A DNA stretch of 64,000 nucleotides from Schizochytrium sp. TIO01. Taxonomy: Eukaryota; Sar; Bigyra; Thraustochytrida; Thraustochytriidae. Of this stretch, positions 37,337 to 47,800 are shown piece after piece. The notes under the pieces are model-generated. The model saw only the letters and a list, made by a program, of their open reading frames with translations. It had not been told where the DNA came from and did no database searches. Position numbers and translations under genes: made by a program. How positions within the stretch are numbered: position 1 is the first letter of the stretch; every line of letters begins with the position of its first letter. Where the stretch lies: assembly GCA_004764695.1 (NCBI GenBank), contig SMSO01000004.1:84501-148500 (forward strand), in the 5' to 3' direction.

Positions 37337-38945
37337 CTTCTCAGGTTCTTCTCAAATGTCGTAACCTCAAACTTTCCCAGGTCAACTCGATCTTCGTCGC
37401 GGTTTTGGAGCCCAAATCCTCGCAACTGAAGCGTTGTTGATTTCTCGTTTATCCTGTATTTTGTACTCATTGATTCATAGGCACAGATCAAGGAACAAAA
37501 CCACCTCTATTCTTCATTTACTCTCCTATAGCCTACTTTATGGCCATTCTATACTCCACTTTCCGCTCCTTTAGACCCACTTACGAGTGTTTCCACAAAG
37601 AGAACTATTCCGCCACAAGTGAAAAGCTGTTGAGAGGGGGTCCCACGGTTTACACTATATAGACCCTAGCGACGCTTTAGACGTTGCGGGCTTCGGAGAC
37701 CTTCTTTGATGGTGTGACTTTTTGCCTAAATTGTCTGACGTGCGCATTCTTAGCGCTCTCTATGAAACAACCTCTAACAATATATGAGGGGGGTGTCTTA
37801 AACGTAAACATCTGTTTAAATTTTGTTTGAACCAGATGGTAGTAGTAATATCTACTTTACTATAAGTGTCAAAAGAACAGGGTGATGTACTCTGTAACTT
37901 AAGGCGAGCGTTGACGGAAGCATACGGTATAATAAACTCTGTAGTACACCCCTTTCAAAAAAAAATATGTTTCGTTCTTTGAACATAATATGTACAACTT
38001 ACTCATCTAGGGCATTGAAGAAGTCTATTGAGGAGTATATAAATACTTAATGCTATTTTCTGCAAAACATAGTGGTGTTTAAGTCATATAGTACACTATT
38101 CTACGTTTAGTCGACACGTTTAAGCTTTATAAAAGAACAGTTATTGCAGCTCCAAACTTCAGCTTCATAGACAAGTACACATGGATAGTCACGGATCATA
38201 GGGCATCGTATACAATTTATAAAGATTAGTATATGTTTTACACCGTCACTTTGAACCATCATAAATGAGATAATTAATTAATACAAGATATACATTATTA
38301 TGGATGATTAAGATTCGATAAACTGAACTTGTAGCTAGAGTTAAAACCAAAATATTGAGTCGAATTAAAGCACCAAAAGAAACTTTTTACCGCGGCTGTT
38401 CCACTGGTGTTCTTGAACAGCTATACTATTAGTTATGGACAATGTTCTACTTATACATACTGTTCCTCTTTAGCGCTTCAATATTACTTACGAACTTTGT
38501 TCTACTCGTGCATGCTCTTCCTATTGAACTTTATACTACTATTTATTTACTTTTAAAATTAAGACGTGTTATTGATACTGTTCTTCTCAAACTATATGTT
38601 ATTACTTTACAGATTAATCTTATTGCTAATTTCAAACTTTAAGCTTTACCTAATGCTATTCTCAGTGTTTTTCATTGGGGGTTTATTGATACTGTTCTTC
38701 TCAAACTTTATGCTTAACCTTATCTTAGCGTTTTTCTTAGTGTTATTAATACTGTTCTTCATTGAGTGTTTATTGATATTGTTCTTCTCAAACTTTATGC
38801 TCACGGACTGGGAGGATCTAGAACGACAATAACATCTTCTGCTGTGATGATCTCCTTGTCAGGGGTCAAGGTAAATTTTCAGTAATAATAATCAATTGCA
38901 AAAACAAAAATAAAACTTATTAATCAAATAATAATCATTTGCCTC
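37337..38945. other. AT-rich intergenic region
   Basis: 1.6 kb, strongly AT-rich, between the start of prefoldin 2 and the end of the Crinkler-like gene. Its right part holds a degenerate repeat (38430-38810). Hydrophobic frames there are products of the repeat. Confidence 0.6.
38430..38810. repeat. degenerate AT-rich tandem repeat
   Basis: The motif TTATTGATACTGTTCTTCTC and variants recur near 38569, 38681, 38741 and 38767, each followed by an AAACTTTATGC-type box, with weaker copies back to 38440. Spacing is irregular (27-112 bp), suggesting an eroded array with a basic unit near 28 or 57 bp. Confidence 0.7.
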
Positions 38946-40976
38946 TCATTTGCTCGGGAAGCGCCGGAGCGAGTCCCGAATTCGCTTACGCTTCGCGACT
39001 CTCCGGAGAAGCTTGTCTAAATATTCCACTTCCTCCCTTTTCCTCTCAGGTGTTGCGTCATCACCAGAGCATCCACGCCCAAAGTCGACCAGATGCGCCC
39101 TCTTCGCGAGGGGATCGATAGCAATATTTCGCCAAGCAATATCTCCGTGCAAGACGTTAGCCGCGTGCACTTGCTGAAGAGACTCGCGGATAGCGACAGG
39201 AAACCAATCATAATTAGCAATTGCCAGGTCTCGCGATGCAGTCTTCCCAGAATCTGACGTAGCAATGATCTCACGCTCACAAAAAGTGCCGCCGTAAATC
39301 AAAAACGGAACGTAGAGACCCTGTAGCTGTCGAAGAGGTCCATTGTACAGTTCCACCTCCTTCAAAAAGTTCTGCTTCTCAAACTCGCAAAATTCAAGGG
39401 GCCTATCCTTATTCGTTGGCGCGAAAGTTTTCACATAAATACCCCACGCGTCAGGGTGGTTACCAAAACCTGGAATTCGACATACTCCGTTGCCCACGTT
39501 CTTATATTCCTTGGACCACGGGAGAGGCATACTAAAGTTCTTTTCTTCGAGGGGAAGATGATCCATGATTGCAGAGCGTAGAGATTCAAGATCCTCCGCT
39601 TCCCTGGCGCCGTTGCGTGGAAGCGTTGATCGCATGCGGGCGAAGAATTCGACAGCATTGTCACCAAGGATAAGAAGCATCGTGCTAGGATTTGCTCCAA
39701 ATATTCTATCTCTTCCAAACTTTTCTGCGCAATAAGCAACGAATGCCTTTTCAAGTTGCTCATTCTCATCCGGGTAAAAGTTGCGAGAGTCAGGGTCCTT
39801 GAAGACCTTGTAGATTAATGAGGCATATGCTTTTAAAGTACCAGTGTAAGAATCCGTCCCAGTTTCCAAGGCGGAAAATGGCTGGGTTACCCATATATTA
39901 CCCTTGTTGTCGCGCTTCACAAAATAACTGAATTCGAACGAGGAGAGAACCCCATATTTCAACCCATTGAAAACCATGTAGGTGAAGAGTTGCTTCAAAG
40001 ACTCCCGAAAGCTTTCCCGAAGTAGGGCCGTACTTGGCTTAGCCATTTGTTTGCGGGAATCTGCTTGGGTTGTATCCGCGCCTACGATTTGGTGAGGCAT
40101 CTTGCCCTCTATGACGAAAAGAGGCTCCCCGGGCTCAGTGCGTATTTCTGAGTCCGCCTCAACGATAATATCATAAAGCGAGCCTATTCCATTGTTTCGT
40201 TCAAGCCTACAGGAGATGGGTGGATACTCTGCGATGACAGGATGCAGTAACATGAGAGGGAATATGACAACTCGTTGGAGTGCTTGTTTTGCTTCCGGTT
40301 CGTTGGATTTGATGTTTAACGAGACTTGCGTGGTTGAAAAGATGTCCGTACTAATGCGTTGCCTACTCATGACAGACTGTCCCAGACTTTCAACGACTTC
40401 TTCATCAAAGTCGGCCAATGACCACTCCGAAAAAGTTATATATTCTAAGGCCCAAACGGAACCTCTCCGGGCCGTGGAACCAGGTGCTCTCCCCTTAAAT
40501 ATTGACTCCAGACGCCGCAGCTTAAGAGCCTCAGAGAGTCTTATTTGTCCTTGCCGGAGTTGCTCCTCGGCTTGCCGGGCTCGCTCGCGCACTTGCCGGA
40601 GTTGCTCCTCGGCTTGCCGGGCTCGCTCGCGCACTTGCCGGAGTTGCTCCTCGGCTTGCCGGGCTTGCTCCTCGGCTTGCCGGGCTTGCTCCTCGGCTTG
40701 CCGGGCTTGCTCCTCGGCTTGCCGGGCTTGCTCCTCGGCTTGCCGGGCTTGCTCCTCGGCTTGCCGGAGTCGCTCGCGCGCCGCTAAACGAACATCCAGC
40801 GCTTTTCGCGTTATTCTTTTAAGGGCCTTTTTTCGTGAATCCAGATAGTCTAGGACACCGTCATCCAAATCATCAAAGATTTTATTATATTCGATGCGCC
40901 CAAGACCCGAGTCTGTCATCTGGCATAGCGCGTCAACAGTCAAAACATGATCATCGTCGGGGTCGGATTCGGACAT
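38946..40976 (-). CDS. Crinkler-like protein: coiled coil + PD-(D/E)XK-like nuclease + kinase
   Basis: A 676-residue protein in three parts. Residues 64-155 are a coiled coil of nearly identical heptads (QAEEQAR and variants), encoded by 21-bp DNA repeats. Residues about 170-400 look like a PD-(D/E)XK nuclease: Asp269 (YDIIVE), then Glu290-x-Lys292 (FVIEGK), then a helix with KQLFTYMVFNG. The C-terminal part (about 490-676) is a protein-kinase fold: Lys516 (IYVKTF), catalytic loop HGDIAWRN (610-617) with Asp612 and Asn617, and Asp631-Phe-Gly. All key kinase residues are present, so activity is plausible. Nuclease-kinase fusions of this sort occur in Crinkler-type (CRN) effectors and related fungal kinases, seen in oomycetes and fungi. 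No LFLAK-type header or signal peptide is visible. The start is the first in-frame ATG, context GCAACCATG. Role here is unknown: intragenomic conflict or a transferred effector are options. Confidence 0.75.
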   Translation of the reverse strand: MSESDPDDDHVLTVDALCQMTDSGLGRIEYNKIFDDLDDGVLDYLDSRKKALKRITRKALDVRLAARERLRQAEEQARQAEEQARQAEEQARQAEEQARQAEEQARQAEEQLRQVRERARQAEEQLRQVRERARQAEEQLRQGQIRLSEALKLRRLESIFKGRAPGSTARRGSVWALEYITFSEWSLADFDEEVVESLGQSVMSRQRISTDIFSTTQVSLNIKSNEPEAKQALQRVVIFPLMLLHPVIAEYPPISCRLERNNGIGSLYDIIVEADSEIRTEPGEPLFVIEGKMPHQIVGADTTQADSRKQMAKPSTALLRESFRESLKQLFTYMVFNGLKYGVLSSFEFSYFVKRDNKGNIWVTQPFSALETGTDSYTGTLKAYASLIYKVFKDPDSRNFYPDENEQLEKAFVAYCAEKFGRDRIFGANPSTMLLILGDNAVEFFARMRSTLPRNGAREAEDLESLRSAIMDHLPLEEKNFSMPLPWSKEYKNVGNGVCRIPGFGNHPDAWGIYVKTFAPTNKDRPLEFCEFEKQNFLKEVELYNGPLRQLQGLYVPFLIYGGTFCEREIIATSDSGKTASRDLAIANYDWFPVAIRESLQQVHAANVLHGDIAWRNIAIDPLAKRAHLVDFGRGCSGDDATPERKREEVEYLDKLLRRVAKRKRIRDSLRRFPSK
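40548..40792 (-). repeat. 21-bp (and 42-bp) tandem repeats encoding heptads
   Basis: Coding minisatellite in the Crinkler-like gene. On the + strand the unit is close to GCTTGCCGGGCTTGCTCCTCG. A 42-bp higher-order unit containing TTGCCGGAGTTGCTCC is present twice at the left, then the 21-bp unit repeats about seven times. Being a multiple of three, it preserves frame; near-identity of units implies recent expansion. Confidence 0.92.
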
Positions 40977-41074
40977 GGTTGCTCGGACGAGGCAAGGAGA
41001 GGCCACGGCTTACGCCTTCGCTTGCTTGCTTGTTTGCTTGTTTGCTTGCTTACACACGTCCAAGAGGGAATAAA

Positions 41075-41146
41075 GGGAATCAATCGTTTGGGAATACAGG
41101 GAATCAATCGTTTGGGAATACAGGGAATCAATCGTTTGGGAATACA
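41075..41146. repeat. 24-bp tandem repeat, three perfect copies
   Basis: Copies begin at 41075, 41099 and 41123. The unit contains GGGAATCAATCG and TTTGGGAATACA, two related 12-bp halves. It lies in the 260 bp between the start of the Crinkler-like gene (leftward) and the ankyrin-like locus (rightward), so it may sit in a shared promoter or leader. Confidence 0.95.
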
Positions 41147-41236
41147 GGGCGTACATTTTTGTCACCAGGGATTGACGAGAACAAACAAACAATTGGGTAT
41201 TTTATTTTGTTTGAAGGAACAAAACCAAAACCAAAA

Positions 41237-42341
41237 ATGGAGACAATCGGCGGTTATAAGATACTCACGCAGCGGCAGCGGGAGGAACAACGTGCTGCTG
41301 GTGCACACGTCATAGCACCTTTCATCGTCGATGAGGGAGTGTATGTATGATGAGTTTGTTATCTTGAAAGACCTCACGCACGAAGAGAGGAAAGGAAAAC
41401 TGGAAGAAGTGATAGCACAGAACGAAGGAGGTCTCTATCACTTGTCTGAAATGTTTTTCTGTGGCATTCTTTGGAATGACTTCGCGCTCTCTTCGCTAGT
41501 GGCTCGAGAAAGCCATGCAGAATCGTCGTCTGGGCGCTTATGCCGACGTAGAGAATGCCCTTGCGTATTGCACAGGACACCAGTCTGTCAGGACGTGCGT
41601 GGAACTCATGTGCTATGATGAAAACGATTTGATAAGCAATGTCTAATCGCGAGGTGTGTCCAAACCCCAGATGCGCTAAAGGGTGTTCTTTTAGTTGAAG
41701 CGTTTCATCAAAATTGGAACTGCCCCCTGCGTCAAGCCACGGCTCGTGGCAACTACGAGCTCATCTTTTTTCTGCTCTCGCAGAAAGATTGCACTCCAGC
41801 GCAAGGTGACCCATCCCAAAAAGACTCTTCGTCACTGGCCATAGCTTTCCGGAACAAGGATGCTCTGGCTGTGCAACTCTTCATCCACTTTGATAAGTGC
41901 CACCCTAGAATTGCAGCTAGCAACTTGGATCTGACTAACATAAAAAATATCAGAGCATTCATGCGAGATGCACATACTAAATACTGCGAGCGCAATAGAC
42001 AAATTCGCAAGAAAATCCTCGCGGGGATGACATACGACCCAGATTGCCGCAAAAGTGCCCTCAGAACATTCAACTATGTCAAGAAGAAGGTCGGTGTCTT
42101 TGCAAAGAGGTTTGCGTTCGGTGTACTCTCAGTCTCGCCGATTATCCTCGAAGAGAAGTTCAAGAAACATTTCTATCGCGACGCAGAGACGCTGATTAGC
42201 CCAGCACACGCTGCTCTTGTTTCAGTCGAAGATAGCAAAGAACTTATGGATTTGGAGTCTGAGCGTATATATTGGGAACTCACCTCTTCTCACGGGCCAG
42301 ACTTTCCTGTCTGTTATTTTTGTTCGGTTTTTCTAAATTAA
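41237..42341 (+). pseudogene. frameshifted ankyrin-like gene
   Basis: Coding-like sequence continues for 1.1 kb but changes frame three times. An ATG at 41237 opens a 37-codon frame that ends at 41350. A second frame, from 41331, reads as protein to about 41515. A third covers about 41500-41622. The last (41622-42341, 239 codons) is uninterrupted, but its first ATG is only at 41871. The part before that ATG has an ankyrin-like pattern (CPLRQATARGNYELIFFLL, then SSLAIAFRNKDALAVQLFI). The last shift falls at an AAAA run near 41621, so a sequencing error is possible there. The rest is a basic, helical region I do not recognise. It is divergent from the Crinkler-like gene. Confidence 0.5.
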
Positions 42342-42432
42342 AGGTCAAATGTTGAAAGATATTGGTCACACAAATTAATTTATAACCCCTCTTTGTCTGC
42401 TCTTTAAGAATAATGATAATAATAATAAAGAC

Positions 42433-43086
42433 ATGAAAAGAAGTGAAACCAAAACTAGCCTTGCTTTGAATTTCCTGAGAAACATTCACCGTCACCAAAC
42501 GTCATCCGCTGCCTGCATGTTTTGTCAGAAACACTTCGAATTACACAAGCGCAGCAGAGGACAGTCTCATAACGAAAATGAAACCTCAGAGGCTGAAGAC
42601 GCTTCGCAGCTTTGTTCTGCACTTTCCTTAGCAAGCAGCGAATCAACAAAGACTCCATCTTATGCTGGTAAAGAAAAAACGGCTCAGAAAAAACGCCAAA
42701 GAATGAGGCCCAAGACGACGTCATCACTCCCTATGTTTCACGCTCCATCAGCTTTACTTCACCTTAAGGAGCACCAGAAGCTGACAACTCACTTTCAAAC
42801 AAACAAAGAGGGCGAATGGCAAGAAGTTCCTGACGTCGTTAAGCCTGTTACCTCGCGACTCCGTAAGCACGGTTCTTTGGGCATTTCCAAGCAGTTTGCG
42901 TTAAGCAGCATCAGCCAGTGCGTGCTGAAAAAAAGGTACAGTAGCACAAACAGCATAGCTTCAGAAGATGGCACCAACGATGGTCCCAAATCCCCATCGC
43001 CAGTTCTCACCAGGGACCCGCAAGTCTTACAATCTTCGAAGGTGGTCATAAAACGAGTTGTGGAATTCCGTGGAAGAACCCGATGA
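42433..43086 (+). CDS. hypothetical protein, 217 residues
   Basis: An ATG-initiated open frame beginning 91 bp after the ankyrin-like locus, on the same strand. It is hydrophilic and rich in Ser, Lys, Thr and Gln. A CMFC...H...H arrangement near residues 28-46 recalls a zinc ligand set, but spacing does not fit C2H2 fingers. A basic stretch (EKTAQKKRQRMRPK, about 80-93) could be a nuclear signal. No family recognised. It could be a real gene, a downstream exon of the ankyrin-like locus, or a remnant. Confidence 0.35.
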   Translation: MKRSETKTSLALNFLRNIHRHQTSSAACMFCQKHFELHKRSRGQSHNENETSEAEDASQLCSALSLASSESTKTPSYAGKEKTAQKKRQRMRPKTTSSLPMFHAPSALLHLKEHQKLTTHFQTNKEGEWQEVPDVVKPVTSRLRKHGSLGISKQFALSSISQCVLKKRYSSTNSIASEDGTNDGPKSPSPVLTRDPQVLQSSKVVIKRVVEFRGRTR

Positions 43087-44100
43087 AGACGAGGGCTCTC
43101 ATTTCATCGCATGGTTTAGATTGCACTAAAGCAATTCGCTAATGCACAACGCTCAAACTTTGAAGCTCGGCCTAAGAGTAAATTTGGCAGCGGCAAGAAG
43201 ACCATGGAATTCCCGCTGGAGAAGAAGAAGCACCGGACTGGAGCATTCCAATCCAATGGAAAGCAGTAGCAATTCTGATCAAGCTTGAGAAGACATCTGA
43301 GGGCTTTTCCCTCCACACTTCGGTGAAAGAGATGGTCGTGCGTATCCTTTCGTTGACGTGAAGATGCAAAGCAGGCCAAGAACTCTCTCATGCTTCACGG
43401 AGGCTGTCATTACATTGAGCTTGAACATCACCTCGGCACCTTGATCACAAGGTCCAGCCAGTTCTAGGTGCTACGCTCTACTTCGTCGTTCATTTACTCA
43501 GTATGTTTTGACGTGCTGTGTTGATTATGGATCACCTCGTTGCCACAGCACCTTCTGTTTCGCTTTCCTCGCGACAGAACCAGGATCTTAATTCTTCTGC
43601 GTAAAACCTAGATCGAAGGTGCATCATGATGCACAAGGTTTTCGACTACTGCTACGATGCCTCTGAGGATCAGAAACTGAGCTCAAGAGGCGTAGCTGTC
43701 GGGAGCGTCCAAAGCGCTCGCGTTGCCCTCCCGAGTATCACGGCGCCGTTACCTATGAAGACACGCTAAAATTGGAGATGGAGGTTTATGAAGGTTGGAG
43801 AATAGGCGCAAGCAGGAGGGAAGTGCTAAAGATTTCAGTAGATAAGGGTCTTATATGTATAAAGAACAGAAGAGGAACGTTCTGCAGGATGGAGATTGTA
43901 AAGGCCGCCATTGCAATCCTGAGATTTTGGCGAAGTCGCGTTTGTTGCATCAGATGGTATTTTAACCGAAAGGCCTCAGCGGCCGACCTCCAAAAAGATT
44001 TGGGATCCAAGTTTAGATCTGCAAGGATAAAGATCTGGGCTGGAAGAGTTTCACAGCATGATTGGAGTATGACTTTTACATAGGTGCGATTTTATGGATA
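43087..44100 (+). other. coding-like remnants in several frames
   Basis: No single frame spans this kilobase, but short protein-like stretches in different + frames follow one another: about 43184-43265, 43263-43361 (VAILIKLEKTSEGFSLH, then VKEMVVRILSL), 43625-43768 (47 codons from ATGATG) and 43781-44083 (100 codons). The pattern suggests a decayed gene, perhaps the continuation of the locus to the left, or exons of an unrecognised gene. Confidence 0.3.
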
Positions 44101-44130
44101 GCAAACCCAGTCAGTCAAGTGCAGTAATTT

Positions 44131-44439
44131 ATGGAGATCAAGAGATCAATTCCAGATTTGCAACTCCGTAACAGCCTTGTATGCGGCAGGATGAGCCAGC
44201 AGGGCGCTGAGGATCTGCAGGGTGCCATGCAAGCCCGACTGGAGCTTGATACCCGAGAGACTAGGAGGTTACTGAAGGAGACTGCCGGGAGCATGCACGA
44301 TGTGACACAGAATACGACTGCTAGCCTACGTGCGCTTACTTCTGCAAAAGAGGCGCTGTCACATTTAGAGATGGCCATGCAGCCGACGATTGTAGACGGC
44401 AGTATACGCAAGCCCAAGCTTTTCCCTTTACCTAAGTAA
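44131..44439 (+). CDS. hypothetical small coiled-coil protein, 102 residues
   Basis: An ATG-initiated frame with a long predicted helix (about residues 20-85) of alternating acidic, basic and small hydrophobic residues, and a Pro/Lys-rich tail (RKPKLFPLPK). Its amphipathic pattern resembles small subunits of vesicle-trafficking or cytoskeletal complexes, but I recognise no family. An AATAAA-like AAATAAAGG lies 55 bp after the stop. It converges on the large ER mannosidase gene. T at -3 of the ATG is unlike the other genes. Confidence 0.4.
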   Translation: MEIKRSIPDLQLRNSLVCGRMSQQGAEDLQGAMQARLELDTRETRRLLKETAGSMHDVTQNTTASLRALTSAKEALSHLEMAMQPTIVDGSIRKPKLFPLPK

Positions 44440-44805
44440 CCGGCCTCTCCTTCTAGTATGTTACTCGGTGAAAAGTAGGAAACCATGCATGCAAAAATAA
44501 AGGTTGAAGCTGTTTTCTCCAAGAAGGCAACTAATGCGACAAAGTTATTAGGAATGTGTCTTCAAGAGGATTGTACAAACTTAAATTGTTTATTAAAGAT
44601 AGTGATATTCCTTCTAGGCCTAGTATTGTTATCAAATCTACATTCGTTCATACATAGACCTCTTGAATTGATGTGAGAACTGTCAGTAAAAACCTCGATG
44701 AAGTATGTTCTTATATTAAACAAAATGTCCCAGAGAGTTTTAGACGCTACCATCGTCCCAGACAGCAGTAAGTCATCTATGATGAATGATTGCAGTATGC
44801 GAATT
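44440..44805. other. short convergent intergenic
   Basis: 366 bp between a + strand ORF and the end of the minus-strand ER mannosidase gene. Nothing else seen; it probably holds both 3' ends. Confidence 0.6.
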
Positions 44806-47800
44806 TTATTCTTGAAGCTGCGTGTTGATGAGGCTTATAGCCCAGGTTCCTAGGCTGGTTTCTTTCACTGAAAATCCCCAGGTAGGCAGTACCATGCCCA
44901 TAATTTCAACTCCGGTAGACAAAATCCAAGGGAAACCGAGAGTTTCTTGACGAGTTTGTTGCGTCTCAATACGCAAATGCACTTCGTCCACATAACTAGC
45001 GTGGGTAGCATCAGAAGAGCCACTACTGGTACCCGTTGACGACGATGAGTCTGGAAGGACAGCAACGTTATCGCCATTAACAGCTTGATTTTGCTGCTTT
45101 TGCTTTTGCTTTTGCTTTTGCAGTCGCTGTTGACGAATACGATGGTAAAGGATATCCCCCTCTCGTTTGGAGATCATGAATGTGGGAAGGCTCGACTGTG
45201 CTGGCGGAAAGAAGGCTGCCATGGCCTTGCCGAGCAGGTCATTCTGTGTCATGCTCACCATATAAAAAAGACCCTCCTCGTCTTTATTCTGGGCAATCAA
45301 TAGAGCTAATGCACCTGCTTGCTGAGCCAAAAGAGCTTTTTGCTCGAACATGCAGTCCCCACGACGAACCAAAACAATTCGATTCGCTACACGTTCACGT
45401 GGATATGCTCGAGCACTACAGCCTTGTGCTTCCGCGGCCAAGACAACAGAACCTTCCACCAATTGGGCCACAGGCCCTGGTCCAAATTCAGAGAAGCTGC
45501 AAGCAATGGGCAATTCGGAACCAGATCCCATGTTCCACCGGGAAAATTTGGCCAAGCCGAGGATATTAGCAAGAGACTTTTGCTCTAAACACACCATGTT
45601 CGAGTCTTCTGTACCAAATTGCACTTCCACAGAGCAATGTAAACCAAAGCCGGGAGTGCGCTTGTTCACATGAATATATTTGGAGTGGGTTGCATGGCCA
45701 TCAATCACCTCTACAGCCACAACGTCAGTAGCAAGATTTGAAATAGTAACAGCAGCATTTGTAGCTTCATGATATACGTGAAACCCTGCCTCTAAGGGCT
45801 GGACCTCAAACACAGAATCCTCGCCCGGCCCTAGCCGAATAGTCTGCACAGAGTTCATAAAGTCTTCCGCCTCGCCAATCGCCTCGTCATCGTCATCGGG
45901 CGCGTGACCCCTAGAGAGATAGGAATCGTGACCATAACTACCTTCTCCATCTCTGCTGGTGCCAGAAGCGTCTTGGCCTTCTGATCGCGAACGATGTTTG
46001 GAGGCTGCGGATTTAGATAGGTAGCCAAATCGTCTTGGTCGACGCAAATGTACATTAGCCCCGTAGTACGAGGCAACGCTTGTGCGCGCGTTAGAGGAGG
46101 GGCTCGCTTTCAAAGAAGCATCAAGCTCGAAAGCTGGACACATCCATTCTTCGTACAAGGATTCATCTGTAATTGAGGGAACCCCCCACAGAATGTCCTT
46201 CTTTTGATCTTTCAGTGAGTCCCTTGATGAGGATTTGCGTCCCTTGCGGGGAAAGGAAAAGCCCATTTCCCTAGCTTTACGGTGAAAGTCTGCTCGGACA
46301 GGAAAAGCATGGGCTTCTGTTGTGAAGACATAATTGCCTCCGCGATCCTCACGAAGAAAGTTATCCTCATCAAAGAGCAAATACAAATATTTGAGAAGCT
46401 CTGACAAAAAAAATGAGGGCATATTATCATGCAGGCGTTCAGTTTTGATGTCCTTGATGCTGGCATAGCCACATTCAACGCGGCAAGCTTGTTCGAGGGC
46501 ACGAACCATATCCCGGCCAGCGACAAGCCATGCTGGATCTTGTGTTGTAGTACTCATGTAAAACACACTCTCCGCTAGCTCAGGTCGTAGAGGGTATCCC
46601 CGTCTGGAGCCTCCTGAAAGTGGCTCATACTTATCGATTCCAAAATCCTCAGGGGTAAAGCCAAACTCGTTCCAAACACGCATAAAGGCATTGATAGTTT
46701 GACTTGCGGCTTGCATATCACCAGTCAGGGTTTGCATCCCAGGCCAAAACGCTTGCAGGTTGTTAAACTGTCGGCGCTGCACATTTCCACGGTGCATATT
46801 CACTTCGACATACCAGGTATCATCGACGCGGAGGTGGCGCACAGCACCTGTGTATAGCTTTTGAAACATGGCAAACGCTTCCTCATCACCAAAGGCGATA
46901 TATTGTTTGATATAGTATTCATAAAGTGAGTCAATGTTTGATCCAATTCCAGCAATGGGCTCTGTCCAGCGGCCAGTTTGGATGTCAATATGGCGTCCAA
47001 CGAGATCTAGCTTTGAGCGATGGTCATAAATGGCTTTGAGAGCCTCTCTTGCTGCGACACCATAGCGTGGCTCATCCGTAAGCACAGAAAGCAAGCCGAA
47101 CTCAAGCGATAACGAGCCAGCAGCAGCAGTACATGCCTCAGTGGTTTCACCTTTTGGTACTCCATGACGTAGGTTCACAGTACCATATGGAATGGATGTA
47201 GTGGTATTGAACGCTGGCATGAGGCGGTCGCCTAGGTCTTTCGCAAGCTTGAGCAGAGAACCATCGTAATCTGGCATAATCTTGAGATCTTCGTCAATCG
47301 CCCACAAATGCGCCGTGAGTAGACCGCCAAGAACACGGATCGTAGTCTCAAAGACCGAAACTGTCTCATCAAGATTGAAATCGGCTCGTTGGGCGACCAG
47401 TCGTACAGCCCGAGCAAACTCAGAATAGTTTCCAAGGACAACAAGCATATCGAGGGAATCCACTAATGAGAGCATGTCACCCGCTGTAAGTCCAAAGTTT
47501 GCGCCTCCGCATGAAAGTGGCTTAAGCTCGTCAAGAGGAAAGGCATTCTCCATGTATGAATCATAGCCGTGGTAGAACATGCCGCGCACCTGCTCTCGCA
47601 GATTCACGCGCTCAGCAGGGGACAAGCGGATCGTACTAGACCTCTTTGACATATCACGCTGGATATCATTAGTATCTTCGTCGTCGTCGTCATCGTCGTC
47701 GTCTTCATCGACGTCACCAGCAGACGTGGTTCCGGGTTGACTAGAGTGCGACGATCCAATTCCCGCACCTGATGCCGTACCACCAGCTGGATTTGCGGCT

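Noticed and set aside
38442-38832. Hydrophobic frames resembling membrane proteins
   Set aside because: They translate an AT-rich degenerate repeat; leucine and phenylalanine richness follows from base composition.
40192-40848. 218-codon + strand frame, Cys/Ser/Arg-rich, opposite the Crinkler-like gene
   Set aside because: It is the shadow of the 21-bp heptad repeat; the minus-strand protein has clear domains.
40977-41006. GTG start extending the Crinkler-like protein by ten residues
   Set aside because: Non-ATG start in a eukaryotic gene; the ATG at 40976 has A at -3.
41075-41146. CRISPR-like direct repeats
   Set aside because: Units are contiguous without spacers, and the genome is eukaryotic.
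42460-42570. C2H2 zinc finger in the 217-residue hypothetical protein
   Set aside because: Cys-x2-Cys is followed by His residues at spacings that do not fit the finger consensus.
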